A stretch of DNA of 64,000 nucleotides, taken from positions 62,001 through 126,000 of the forward strand of contig NZ_GG670120.1 in assembly GCF_000159355.1 (NCBI RefSeq), read 5' to 3'. The notes beneath the pieces were generated by a model. It was not told the origin of the DNA. It worked only from the letters and a program-made list of their open reading frames with translations, and searched no databases. This document shows positions 1 through 8,434 of the stretch, piece by piece; position 1 is the first letter of the stretch; each line of letters begins with the position of its first letter. Both the position numbers and the translations under genes were made by a program. The DNA comes from Lactobacillus johnsonii ATCC 33200 (GTDB lineage Bacteria; Bacillota; Bacilli; Lactobacillales; Lactobacillaceae).

Positions 1-328
1 ATGGAACAAAAAATTGACCACTAATTAGGTGGAAGCCTAGTACCATGATTGACGGAATAATACTTCCTTTAATCCATAGTCCAATTAAGGCCCCAATTAG
101 GATAAAAATAAAAATTGGAATAATAGCTACGCCGATTCCTTCCTTAATTCCATCTTGAATTGAAGACCAGTCATTTCCGCGAATTCTAAGCCAAAATAAT
201 AATAGACATACTGTAAATAGAACGGGAACTTCTGGCATCAGTCCAAACTTAATAACTGAAATACCTAAAATAAGTAGAAGCAAGAGTAGGATAATAATTG
301 CTTCTGGAAAAGAAACTTTCTTTTTCAT
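1..328 (-). CDS. NhaC-family Na+/H+ antiporter-type transporter, N-terminal part (runs off window)
   Basis: The reading frame starts at the ATG at 328-326, behind a good ribosome site (GGAGGATTT on the minus strand), and is still open at base 1, so about 109 N-terminal residues are seen. It begins MKKKVSFPEA, followed by a very hydrophobic stretch (about residues 10-45), then RGNDW, and a second hydrophobic block (about residues 66-105). This pattern fits the NhaC antiporter family. A T-box leader with a probable Tyr (UAC) specifier lies directly upstream. T-box-controlled NhaC-like proteins in Firmicutes have been predicted to be tyrosine transporters (YheL-like), so amino-acid uptake coupled to Na+/H+ is more likely than pH homeostasis. 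Substrate is inference. Confidence 0.75.
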   Translation of the reverse strand, partial: MKKKVSFPEAIIILLLLLLILGISVIKFGLMPEVPVLFTVCLLLFWLRIRGNDWSSIQDGIKEGIGVAIIPIFIFILIGALIGLWIKGSIIPSIMVLGFHLISGQFFVP

Positions 329-348
329 AAAAATCCTCCAATAAAAAA

Positions 349-552
349 GTCCTGTTGAAATTAATCAACAGGACGCATTACCGTGGTACCACCTATTTAC
401 TGCAGATTGCAGCACTCTAATCAGGTGGTAACGGCACTGATTGTGGCCGAATAAAGATGAATCGTTGTAATTCGTAACTTATGCCTGACTGGTTCGCACT
501 TCACCACCAGCTCTCTGACGCTTAACATAAGCACTACTGTGACGATAATTAT
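349..552 (-). promoter_or_regulatory. T-box riboswitch leader, probable tyrosine specifier
   Basis: Read on the minus strand, the stretch has a stem I with AGAGAG and GGTGGTG elements, the T-box core GGTGGTACCACGG (positions 394-382), and a terminator hairpin (374-349: GTCCTGTTGA, loop, TCAACAGGAC, then a T run). In the specifier bulge the 5' side carries AGTA and the 3' side GAATTACAACG. The codon TAC (469-467) followed by a purine fits a tyrosine T-box. Uncharged tRNA-Tyr would favour the antiterminator and switch on the transporter gene. The T-box identity is firm; the specifier assignment is read by eye. Confidence 0.88.
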
Positions 553-559
553 TGCAATT

Positions 560-588
560 ATGATAGCAAGCTTAAAAAAAGATGTCAA
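560..588 (-). promoter_or_regulatory. Promoter of the T-box transporter transcript
   Basis: On the minus strand TTGACA (588-583), a 17-base spacer and TATCAT (565-560) with an upstream TGC make a near-consensus sigma-A promoter just before the T-box stem I. Confidence 0.8.
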
Positions 589-615
589 TGAATTTATTAA
601 TAAAAATAATAAGAT

Positions 616-644
616 TTCGAATTATGTAGTCTGAGCGGTAAAAT
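616..644 (+). promoter_or_regulatory. Promoter of the ABC exporter pair
   Basis: TTCGAA (616-621), a 17-base spacer and TAAAAT (639-644) lie 43 bases before the ABC ATPase start. It is divergent from the T-box promoter about 30 bases away. Confidence 0.5.
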
Positions 645-687
645 AGATAGGTATAGAAAAACTAAAAATTTAAATTGAGGGATTAAG

Positions 688-1392
688 ATGAATGATATTT
701 TAACCACCAAAGAATTAGGAAAAAATTTTAAACGTAAGCATGTTCTAGATCAAATCAATCTTCATGTTCCGACTGGCAAAATCTACTGTATTATGGGACC
801 AAATGGAGCTGGAAAGTCGACACTATTAAAAATAATTAGTGGAATTGAAAAGCCAACTGAAGGAGTAGTTACTTTCAAAGATAAAAATTGGAAGAGAGAA
901 GATTTAAAAGTAATTGGTTCCTTAATTGAAGAGCCTGGATTGTTTGATAACTTAACAGTTGAAGAAAACATCAAATTAAAACTAAAACTTCACCGTGTTG
1001 AAAATAAAAATCAGGAACAAATATTAAATACACTGGGCTTTGGTGATCATAATCATGAAAAAGTCAAAGGCTTTTCTACAGGGATGAGACAACGCTTGGG
1101 AATTGCTTTAGCTTTTATGGGAAATCCTGATTTAGTTATTTTGGATGAACCAACAAATGGTCTTGATACTTTTGGTATTCATGGGTTGCGTGAGCTTTTG
1201 ATGCTCGAGAAAAAGCAAGGAAAAACAATAATTATAGCTAGTCACATGCTTTCTGAGATTCAAAAGGTTGCAGATCGAATTGCTATTTTAGGTGATGGAA
1301 AATTGCTCCTAGAAGAAGATTATGAACCAGAAACAGATTTAGAAGAATTATTCATCTCAACTTTAGAAAAGGCAGGCATAAAGCATGACTAA
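688..1392 (+). CDS. ABC transporter ATP-binding protein (BcrA/lantibiotic-immunity type)
   Basis: The protein has 234 aa and is a complete nucleotide-binding domain: Walker A GPNGAGKST (about residues 38-46), ABC signature FSTGMRQRLG (about 129), Walker B LVILDEPTNGLD (about 148) and the switch His in ASHML (about 186). The ribosome site is GAGGGATTAAG. It overlaps the next gene, a membrane permease, by 8 bases, so the two make an exporter or immunity transporter of the BcrAB/ABC-2 type. No bacteriocin gene or two-component system sits next to it, so the substrate is unknown. The family call is firm; a role in antimicrobial peptide resistance is only a possibility. Confidence 0.85.
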   Translation: MNDILTTKELGKNFKRKHVLDQINLHVPTGKIYCIMGPNGAGKSTLLKIISGIEKPTEGVVTFKDKNWKREDLKVIGSLIEEPGLFDNLTVEENIKLKLKLHRVENKNQEQILNTLGFGDHNHEKVKGFSTGMRQRLGIALAFMGNPDLVILDEPTNGLDTFGIHGLRELLMLEKKQGKTIIIASHMLSEIQKVADRIAILGDGKLLLEEDYEPETDLEELFISTLEKAGIKHD

Positions 1393-2068
1393 TATTTTAA
1401 AAGTTGAATTTTTAAAAACAAAACATAGTGTAGTTCGCTTACTAGTATGGCTACTACCAGTGATTGCTGTTTTGATGATGACTGCTGTTTTCTGGGATAA
1501 CCAATATCTAGTTCAATTAATGATGGGCCAATGGAGTTACTTCTGGTTAAATATGTCAATTGGTCTACTGGTTGGTCTTAGTACTTATTATCAAAAGCAA
1601 GCGACGAAATTTAGAGAAATATTAACGTCTCCACAGGACTTATTGAGCTATGAAATTGGTAGAATTCTCCATGGAATTATTCAAGCATGTATCATGAGCG
1701 TGATTTTTATAGTTTTGATGATCTGTGTTCTTTTTATTTTTTCAAGTACCGAAGAAATAGGCTTAATGATTTGTTCAGTAATTGGAGTTTTATTAGCATC
1801 TTTATGGCTGGTGCCATTTTATTCTTGGCTCGTAAGAATTACTAATCTATATTTTGCATTAGGAATTGGTTTTTTAGGATCCATTTTAGCCATGTTTTTA
1901 AGTCGTACGACTTGGAGCATGTGGTGGCCGTTTGATTGGGGGATGCTCTTAAATAATCTGTGGATAAAAGGCGACTTTGTCTTTGGATCATGGAGCTTAG
2001 TAATTTGCGGCTTAATTTTAGGAATAATCTTAAGTATTTTTAGTGCGTATTCTTTTAAAAAGCAATAA
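1385..2068 (+). CDS. ABC-2 type permease, partner of the preceding ATPase
   Basis: This 227-aa protein has about six hydrophobic segments (near residues 18-38, 48-68, 95-120, 125-150, 155-170 and 200-220), as in short ABC-2/BcrB-type permeases. It is translationally coupled to the ATPase (8-base overlap) and forms a two-gene operon with it. No signature motif fixes the substrate. The start ATG at 1385 is kept because the overlap suits coupling. Confidence 0.8.
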   Translation: MTNILKVEFLKTKHSVVRLLVWLLPVIAVLMMTAVFWDNQYLVQLMMGQWSYFWLNMSIGLLVGLSTYYQKQATKFREILTSPQDLLSYEIGRILHGIIQACIMSVIFIVLMICVLFIFSSTEEIGLMICSVIGVLLASLWLVPFYSWLVRITNLYFALGIGFLGSILAMFLSRTTWSMWWPFDWGMLLNNLWIKGDFVFGSWSLVICGLILGIILSIFSAYSFKKQ

Positions 2069-2118
2069 TATTTTTTAGTAAACATAGTAACAAGTATCTA
2101 AATATTGAGGATTGAATT

Positions 2119-3471
2119 ATGCAAAAAAATCAAATAGTTGACTTAGAAATTACAGATTTGTCTTATGAAGCAATGGGAGTTGCTCATCTAGATGGAATGA
2201 CTGTTTTTGTAAATAATGCTCTTCCAGGTGAAGTTGTTTCTGCCAAACTTTTAAAAGTAAAGAAAAATTTTGCTTTTGCTAAAATTGAAAAAATTAAAAA
2301 AGAGAGTCCAGATCGGATTAACGTGAAAATTCGCCAATGGGTTCAAACGGGGCTAGCATCTCTTGCTCATATTAAATATGATAAACAGCTTGAATTTAAA
2401 CGTAATCAAGTTGTTAATTTACTACATAAAGCAGATTTAGATAATGTTAAAGTAGGTCAAACGATGCCTAGTCCAGAAGAAACAGGTTATCGGAATAAGG
2501 CACAAGTGCCAGTACGTGAAGTTAATGGCAAGCTTGATATTGGCTTTTTTAGAAAACATTCTCATGACTTGGTGCCGTTAACTAGCTTCTTTACTACGGA
2601 TCCAGAAATTGATCGGGTTTTAATTAAGGTACGTGACATTTTGAGAAAGAATCATGTTCCTGCATATGATGAGATTCATAATAAGGGAGAAGCTCGCTAT
2701 CTTGAAGTTCGCCGCTCTAAAGCAACGGGCGAAATTATGGTGATTTTAGTATGCTTACATAAAGATTTTCCACAATTAAAAGAAGTTACTAAAGAAATTA
2801 GTGAAATCAAAGGCGTAACTAGCGTAGTTTTGAACCATAATCCTAAAAAGACGAATGTGATCTTAGGTAAAAAGGATTACTTACTTTGGGGAGAACCACA
2901 AATTACCGATAAAATTGGTAATGTTAGTTTTAAAATTTCTCCACAAAGTTTCTTTCAAATTAATTCTCTGCAAACTCCACGTTTGTATGATTTAGCTATT
3001 CAAAAAGCTGATCTTAAGCCGGATGATGTCGTAATCGATGCTTATTCTGGTATTGGTACCATTGGGCTTAGCGTGGCTAAGCATGTTAAGGCAGTGAGGG
3101 GGATGGAAGTCATTAAGCCCGCTGTTGAAGATGCTAATGCAAATGCTAAATTAAACGGCATCACTAATGCAGAATATGTTGTAGGTAAAGCTGAAGAAGT
3201 AATGCCGCGCTGGGCTAAAGAAGGGTTAAGAACTGATGTTATCTTCGTTGACCCACCTAGAAAGGGACTTACTCTAGAATTTATTGACGCTGCTGTAGAA
3301 ACAAATCCGAAGAAGATTGTTTATATTTCATGTAATCCAGCAACTATGGTGCGTGACTTACAACTCTTCAAGGAACAAGGTTATGACTTTGACGAAATTG
3401 ATCCAGTTGATATGTTCCCGCAAACCCCTCATGTTGAATCTGTTACGGTCCTTGAATGCACAGAAAAATAG
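2119..3471 (+). CDS. rlmD: 23S rRNA (uracil-5-)-methyltransferase, RlmD/RlmCD (RumA) family
   Basis: The protein has 450 aa, the usual length. It starts with a TRAM domain (about residues 1-60), then the SAM-methyltransferase fold with DAYSGIGTIGL (about 309), FVDPPRKG (about 374) and the catalytic cysteine in YISCNPATM (about 396). It would make m5U in 23S rRNA with SAM. The last 14 codons (3430-3471, HVESVTVLECTEK) appear to be supplied by an integrated element: diverged copies of the same 3' end occur at 8435-8476 and 18767-18802. The gene stays intact because the element restores the reading frame. Confidence 0.93.
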   Translation: MQKNQIVDLEITDLSYEAMGVAHLDGMTVFVNNALPGEVVSAKLLKVKKNFAFAKIEKIKKESPDRINVKIRQWVQTGLASLAHIKYDKQLEFKRNQVVNLLHKADLDNVKVGQTMPSPEETGYRNKAQVPVREVNGKLDIGFFRKHSHDLVPLTSFFTTDPEIDRVLIKVRDILRKNHVPAYDEIHNKGEARYLEVRRSKATGEIMVILVCLHKDFPQLKEVTKEISEIKGVTSVVLNHNPKKTNVILGKKDYLLWGEPQITDKIGNVSFKISPQSFFQINSLQTPRLYDLAIQKADLKPDDVVIDAYSGIGTIGLSVAKHVKAVRGMEVIKPAVEDANANAKLNGITNAEYVVGKAEEVMPRWAKEGLRTDVIFVDPPRKGLTLEFIDAAVETNPKKIVYISCNPATMVRDLQLFKEQGYDFDEIDPVDMFPQTPHVESVTVLECTEK

Positions 3472-3895
3472 CTCATAAACCGTGTCATGGCGGCATTTAC
3501 GGATGATTAAAAGTGTATTTTTTTCTTTCAGAATGATTGGAATTAGTACACTTTTTCTATTTGAAGCTGGCGGGTCGAGTGTTCTATGTCCTATTTCGAT
3601 AGTCGAGTAGACAAAGGTCTAGTTTGGCAGGTCGTGTCGATTAGGGTAGTGAAAGTAGAGGTGAGCGTTGATATGGTAGCGTTTGTGGTATGTATGAATC
3701 GGTCAGTTTGGTACTAAAGATTGAGTTAACGAAAATAATATTGAATTTATGCTAATTCGGTTAAAATATCGAAAATTTGGGCTCTTTGTCAATGGGTAAG
3801 GATGAAGAGAATTTGGAGAACTAGACTAAGCCACCTTGGCTTTTTTTATTATTGTGATTCTTGATTGCGCTATAATATTTTATGAGGTGAAAGAG
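3472..3895. other. Element left-end spacer without a gene
   Basis: No convincing gene is seen here. The first 85 bases resemble 8477-8575 after the second rlmD 3' end: both carry a hairpin ending GGAATTAGTACACTTTTT, here imperfect (AAAAGTGTA at 3509-3517 pairing with 3547-3555), probably acting as rlmD terminator. The stretch from about 3560 to 3780 is G/T-rich with no open frame. A short terminator-like hairpin (3828-3847) and TATAAT (3871-3876) precede the NrtR-like gene. Confidence 0.5.
3828..3847 (+). terminator. Short terminator-like hairpin
   Basis: AAGCCA, loop CCT, TGGCTT, followed by a run of T. It lies just upstream of the NrtR-like gene and would insulate it from reading through from rlmD. 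Confidence 0.5.
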
Positions 3896-4612
3896 ATGGC
3901 TGACAAAGTTGTTGCGCGTCCGCTAATTACGATTGCAAATGTTATTTGGAGTTTTAATCCCCTGACCTATTTACCACAAGTCCTGCTGGTCAAACGGGCT
4001 TATCCGCCATTTGAGGGCCACTGGGCTTTACCAGAAACCCTATTGCGGCGGGATGAAAGTGCTGACGTTGCCTGTATCCGCCTGATTAAGGATAAAATTG
4101 GTGTTCGTCTATCAAACAGTGCTACCGAACAGTTGGCAACCTTCACCGATCCCGATCGGGTAAGCGGTGAGCGGGCCTTAGCGATTGCCTACATGACTTT
4201 CTTACCGACAATGCCGCAACTGAGGGCCGGGTACGGAGCAACCGAAGTCGGGTGGTTTAGTCTTAACTTTGACCACGGAAAGTTTATCTTGCAAAATGGT
4301 AACTTAGTTTTGAGTTTGGCTGCAGGGTCGGCGCTAGCATTTGACCACCACCAAATTATTAATACGGCCATTGTACGAATTAAAAATAAACTGGACTACC
4401 AGCCAACCATTTTACAGATCTTAGGACCGACTTTTACCCTTCGGCAAGTCCGCGAAGTTTATGCTACTTTCCGCCAAACAACGGTCGATCAAATTGATAA
4501 TTCTAATTTTAAAAAGACCCACCAAAAACTGTTTAAGGAAGTTGGTACCGACGCAACAAAGCGGTCAGGCCGGCCACCAAAGTTATTTAAACTGGTACTA
4601 CCTTGCGTCTAA
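3896..4612 (+). CDS. nrtR: NrtR-like Nudix-fold transcriptional regulator of NAD salvage
   Basis: The chosen start is ATG 3896 (MADKVVARPL) behind GAGGTG at 3884-3889; this gives 238 aa, typical of NrtR. The N-terminal half has the Nudix fold, but the Nudix box is degenerate: LPETLLRRDESADVACIR keeps the spacing yet lacks the catalytic REUxEE, as in regulator-type Nudix proteins. The C-terminal part (about residues 160-238) fits the winged-helix DNA-binding region, with TFTLRQVREVYATF and a KRSGRPPKLFKL tail. It stands directly before pncB and pncA, so it is the likely repressor that senses ADP-ribose or a related NAD metabolite. Higher GC than the chromosome around it suggests transfer. Confidence 0.8.
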   Translation: MADKVVARPLITIANVIWSFNPLTYLPQVLLVKRAYPPFEGHWALPETLLRRDESADVACIRLIKDKIGVRLSNSATEQLATFTDPDRVSGERALAIAYMTFLPTMPQLRAGYGATEVGWFSLNFDHGKFILQNGNLVLSLAAGSALAFDHHQIINTAIVRIKNKLDYQPTILQILGPTFTLRQVREVYATFRQTTVDQIDNSNFKKTHQKLFKEVGTDATKRSGRPPKLFKLVLPCV

Positions 4613-4662
4613 AAATAAAAGTGCTACAATCAGTGATAATAAAAGTTCAATATACTTTTATT
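4603..4662 (+). promoter_or_regulatory. pncB-pncA promoter with candidate NrtR operator
   Basis: TTGCGT (4603-4608), a 16-base spacer and TGC-TACAAT (4625-4630) form an extended -10 promoter. Directly over the expected start lies a perfect inverted repeat, AATAAAAGT (4638-4646), 7 bases, ACTTTTATT (4654-4662), followed by TTTTT. Its position suits a repressor operator; it could also act as a weak terminator for the upstream gene. NrtR binding is inference from gene order. Confidence 0.5.
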
Positions 4663-4715
4663 TTTTGCGGTAGTTAAAGTATTTTTTACCTAAATTTGTT
4701 AGGAGTTATTTAATA

Positions 4716-6146
4716 ATGAAGCATGAATTATTAACCGACATGTATGAGTTTTCAATGGCCAACGGTTATTATCAAACACTTCCCCACGATAAGCAGGCGC
4801 GCTTCGACGTCTTTTACCGTAAGGCGCCCGATGATGGCAGTTTTGTGATTAGTGCTGGATTGATGCAAGTAATTGATGAAGTTAAGAACTGGCACTTTTC
4901 AACTGATGAAATTGCTTATCTGCGGTCCCTTAATCACTTTAGTGACGACTTTCTCTTTTACCTGACGGCAGCTCACAACCGCTGCTCAATTAAGGCAATC
5001 CCAGAAGGCACGCCAGTCTTCCCACAGGAACCAATCCTTAGTATTAGTGGCCCACTAATTGATGTCCAACTTCTCGAAACCCTGATCTTAAACATCATTA
5101 ACCACCAATCATTGATTGCAACGAAGGCATGGCAGATCACCAGCGTTACTGGCGGACGCCCAGTAATGGAATTTGGTGCACGACGGGCGCAGGGGCCTGA
5201 TGCCGCAATATATGGTGCGCGGGCTGCCATTATTGGTGGGTGCAGTAGTACCTCCAATGTGCTAGCTGCCAAGCTGTTTAACCTTCCGGCGGTGGGGACG
5301 ATGGCCCACGCCTGGATTGAAAGCTTTCCTGATGAATTAACGGCCTTTCGTGCCTGGGCCAAAATTTACCCTGACAATGCTGCCCTGTTAGTTGATACCT
5401 ACGATGTGGTTAACTCTGGAGTACCGAACGCAATTAAAGTCTTTAAGGAATTGCGGGCAGCTGGCCACGAACCGGTTGGTATCCGCATCGATTCTGGTGA
5501 TATTGCCCAGTTGGCAACCAAGGCCCGGAAGATGATGGACGAGGCTGGTTTTACCAACGCTAAGATTACTGCTTCAAACGCCTTTGATGCCCACATTATT
5601 AAGTCATTGCTTGATGAAGGGGCACCACTGGATAACTTTGGGATCGGTGAGCGACTAATTACCAGTTCATCCAGTCCAGTATTAAGCGGTGTTTATAAAA
5701 TGTCGGCATTAGAAAATGATGGTAAATGGGTGCCAAAGATCAAGATTAGTAATAGTCGCGAAAAGATTACGCTCCCTGGGAATAAGCAGGTTTACCGGCT
5801 CTACGATAAGCATGATCCCCAACACGCTGTTGCCGATGTAATTGCCCTGGCTGACGAGCAGATTGGAACCGAAATTGCGGCAATCAATGCTGATGTTCAC
5901 GTCACCCGGAATAAAGTGATTTTAACCGACTTCATTGCTAAGCCACTGCTTAAGCAAGTTTTGACACTGGGAAAAGCGGCGCCAATTGAAACCGACACTT
6001 TTGCCATCCAGCACTTTGCGCAGACCGAATTAGCACAGCTGCCAGCGGCTGCTAAACGGTTGCTTAATCCGGACCGCTTCCCGGTTTATTTAACCAAGCG
6101 GTTAGCTGACTTGCAACAAAAGCTGGTTGATGAGGCACAAAAATAA
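4716..6146 (+). CDS. pncB: Nicotinate phosphoribosyltransferase
   Basis: The enzyme joins nicotinate and PRPP to make nicotinate mononucleotide (Preiss-Handler NAD salvage). It has 476 aa, in the range of the Gram-positive PncB2-like form. Family features are the N-terminal LLTDMYEFSMANGYY, the EFGARRAQGPDAA segment (about residues 151-163), VDTYDVVNSG (about 226) and the RIDSGD phosphate-site motif (about 257). The ribosome site is TTAGGAG. pncA follows 10 bases later, so nicotinamide and nicotinate can both be recovered. The chromosomal NadD at 59988 supplies the next step. Codon use is GC-richer than in flanking chromosomal genes. Confidence 0.93.
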   Translation: MKHELLTDMYEFSMANGYYQTLPHDKQARFDVFYRKAPDDGSFVISAGLMQVIDEVKNWHFSTDEIAYLRSLNHFSDDFLFYLTAAHNRCSIKAIPEGTPVFPQEPILSISGPLIDVQLLETLILNIINHQSLIATKAWQITSVTGGRPVMEFGARRAQGPDAAIYGARAAIIGGCSSTSNVLAAKLFNLPAVGTMAHAWIESFPDELTAFRAWAKIYPDNAALLVDTYDVVNSGVPNAIKVFKELRAAGHEPVGIRIDSGDIAQLATKARKMMDEAGFTNAKITASNAFDAHIIKSLLDEGAPLDNFGIGERLITSSSSPVLSGVYKMSALENDGKWVPKIKISNSREKITLPGNKQVYRLYDKHDPQHAVADVIALADEQIGTEIAAINADVHVTRNKVILTDFIAKPLLKQVLTLGKAAPIETDTFAIQHFAQTELAQLPAAAKRLLNPDRFPVYLTKRLADLQQKLVDEAQK

Positions 6147-6156
6147 GGAGTTAGCA

Positions 6157-6702
6157 ATGACTAAAGCATTATTAATTATTGATTATACAAACGATTTTGT
6201 CGCTGACAATGGTGCGCTTACTTGTGGCAAGCCAGCGCAGGAATTAGAAGATTATTTGGTTCAGCTGGCCAACCGTTTTTACCAAAATGGCGACTACGTA
6301 ATTTTCCCGACTGATGCCCATTGTGGGGACCGGTTTAGTCCAGAAGCTAAACTCTTCCCGCCACATAACGTGGTCGGTACGCCTGGTCAACAGCTATACG
6401 GCAAGGTTAATGACTGGTTTGAACAACATCAGGCCAGTGACCGGGTTTACCAGTTTAATAAGAACCGCTATTCATCATTTCAAAATACTAATCTTGATAA
6501 CTACCTGCGGGAACGAAAAATTGATAACTTGTGGATTGCAGGTGTTTGCACCGATATCTGTGTCCTGCACACGGCAATTGCCGCATATAATTTGAACTAC
6601 CAGATTGCGATTCCGGTTAAGGGGGTCGCCACCTTTACCAAGCATGGTCAGGAGTGGGCACTTGACCATTTTAAGAATTCACTGGGTGCGACGCTGGTTT
6701 AA
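6157..6702 (+). CDS. pncA: Nicotinamidase (isochorismatase-like cysteine hydrolase)
   Basis: The start ATG 6157 (MTKALLIIDYTNDFV) follows AAGGAG by a normal spacing, giving 181 aa. The catalytic Asp is in LLIIDYTNDF (about residue 9), a Lys falls in FNKNRYSSF (about residue 100), and the nucleophile Cys is in IAGVCTDICVLHTA (about residue 134), all as in nicotinamidases. The enzyme deamidates nicotinamide to nicotinate, the substrate of PncB encoded just upstream in the same operon. The metal-site residues can be seen around DAHCGDRF. Together the two genes convert host nicotinamide to NaMN. Confidence 0.9.
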   Translation: MTKALLIIDYTNDFVADNGALTCGKPAQELEDYLVQLANRFYQNGDYVIFPTDAHCGDRFSPEAKLFPPHNVVGTPGQQLYGKVNDWFEQHQASDRVYQFNKNRYSSFQNTNLDNYLRERKIDNLWIAGVCTDICVLHTAIAAYNLNYQIAIPVKGVATFTKHGQEWALDHFKNSLGATLV

Positions 6703-6820
6703 TGAATTTTGACTGCCTGCTATGAAGTAAGAACCCCAGTACTTGAATATTAAAATTAGTTCTTTTCATCGGGGCTATTATTTCTTGCAATCTGCCAAAT
6801 TAAAAAACTACAATCTAAAA

Positions 6821-6855
6821 ACAGCACCCAACTCAAATAAGTGAGTGCTGAATAT
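6821..6855 (-). terminator. Terminator of the first recombinase fragment (minus strand)
   Basis: On the minus strand AGCACTCACTTATTTGAG pairs imperfectly with TTGGGTGCT and is followed by GTTTTT, just after the recombinase stop codon. Confidence 0.5.
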
Positions 6856-6864
6856 CCCAAGTTT

Positions 6865-7968
6865 TCACATATTAACTCTAATTACTTCACCATCTTTGAA
6901 CGTGAATTCCATGTAGCGTTGGAAGATGGTGATTTTTTCTACCAAGCGACGAACCAATTGTTCATCAAAGTCAACTAAGCCATACTTGTGCAATTCGACT
7001 AATTTGTTGATTTCATCAAGGCTGTGTAGTTTGGCTTGTTGATTAGTTTCCCGACTCTGTACTTTTTCTTTTTGTTTGCGAAGGTCCATAATTTGTTGGG
7101 TTAGCGCATCACAATCCTGGTGTTGGTTGGCAGCTTGAATCAATTTCATCTGCACTTTTTCCAGCTGGTGGTCGATTTGATCAAGTGTTGCTCCTTTGGA
7201 GTTCTTGATGACCTTCATGATGTTAGCTTTAATTTGCTTACTGGCTAACTCGTGGCCTTCGATTAATTGATTGAATGCTTCAACAGTGGCTTCTTTTAGC
7301 AATGGCTCTTTGACATTCCTGATCATACACCGCCGGCCAGTTTTACTTCTCCTTATCCGGCTAGCACAGCGCCAGACCGCTACTTTCTCTGGTCGATACC
7401 ACATGTTCCGTTGTAAGATATCACCGCACTTCCCACAAAATACTTTTTGAGAGAAGCAATATTTGTCGTTAAGTCGCCGATGTTTCCCGTTTTTAGTGGT
7501 GATCCCGTTACGCCGCTGTTTGATGATCTGCTGAACTTGCATGAATACCGATTTAGGAATAATTGCCGGATGATCATTCTCCACGTAATATTGTGGCATA
7601 ATGCCTTCATTCTTCACACGTTTTTTGTTAAGAAAGTCCACAGTGTAAGTCTTTTGTAAAAGAGCATCACCCATGTACTTTTCATTCTTCAAGATTTTGG
7701 CCACACTACTGGAGCGCCAATTTTTTGTCTTACTACCGGTTAAAATGCCATCAGCTTTGAGCGAATCGGCAATTTGCTTCATGGTCATTCCATTAAGGTA
7801 GCTGTAGAAGATTCGCTTAATGACCTTGGACTCCTCAGGTTCAATCACCAATTTACCTTGAGCATCCTTGGTATAACCTAGAAAGTGATTATAGTTGACG
7901 AATACCTTACCTTGTTGGTAGCGGTATTGAATCCCCTTGGCTTTGATAAAGACTTTGCACTTTTTCAT
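6865..7968 (-). pseudogene. Large serine recombinase, C-terminal fragment fused to foreign sequence at its 5' end
   Basis: The open frame gives 367 aa, but only the 'Recombinase' domain (from about FLGYTKDAQGKLVIEPEE), the zinc ribbon (CGKCGDILQRNMWY ... RRCMIRN, about residues 175-218) and the coiled-coil tail are present. The catalytic resolvase domain with its serine is missing. The first 10 or so codons (MKKCKVFIKAK) are simply the antisense of an unrelated gene: from about 7937 onward the plus strand is a copy of 18270 and after. So the fragment is joined in reverse to the 3' part of that gene, and its ATG is accidental. It is closely related to the fragment at 14290-15276. It probably belonged to the integrase of this element. 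Confidence 0.85.
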
Positions 7969-8211
7969 CCTGTGCAGTCGGTATTAGACGGTAAAGATTT
8001 TCCAAAATTTTGCGCTACAATGAAGAATGCCAAGGCAAAGAAAAATATCCTGATAACCACTAATGATTTCAATAATACAGTAGAAAAACTTTATCCGTAT
8101 ATTGATGCAACTCTTATTTTGGATACAACGAGGGTTAATGAAGAACACGAAAAAACTTATAAAGTAATTCAAAGTAATCTTCAAGCTGATCACAAAGTTT
8201 TACCATATTAA
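7937..8211 (+). pseudogene. 3' fragment of the unrecognised element gene (copy of 18270-18543)
   Basis: The last 90 or so codons, from GFDKDFALFHPVQSVL to the end LQADHKVLPY, match the intact gene at 17944-18543 with only a few changes (for example TVEKL for TAEKL and ADHK for ADNK). The 5' half is absent; upstream lies the inverted recombinase fragment. No start or ribosome site is left. Confidence 0.85.
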
Positions 8212-8434
8212 ATGTCAAATAACTTTGTTCTTCCGCAGACACTCTGATTTTATTTTGAAACTTATATGTTCCCACAAACCAACAAAATCCGTGAACTACT
8301 ATTCATCACTAAAATCCTTCAGGATTCAACATTTCAGATTCAAGTAAACGGATGTACTGCTTTTAGTTGGATAGCCCCAACCGCCTTAACTAGCGGTTAA
8401 TTAAGAATGTGTAATTGATCAATTAAGCTCGTGG
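8212..8434. other. Right-end non-coding stretch of the inner element
   Basis: No gene is seen. It carries a short hairpin (CCGCCTTAACTAGCGG) and runs directly into the displaced rlmD 3' end. The same layout is found at 18544-18766. Confidence 0.6.

Noticed and set aside
4973-5362. 129-codon open frame on the minus strand
   Set aside because: It is antisense to pncB, has no ribosome site and owes its length to the GC-richer third codon positions of pncB.
7885-8211. A 108-aa protein starting at 7885
   Set aside because: The first 17 codons come from antisense of the recombinase fragment; only the part from 7937 is a real (partial) gene, without a start.
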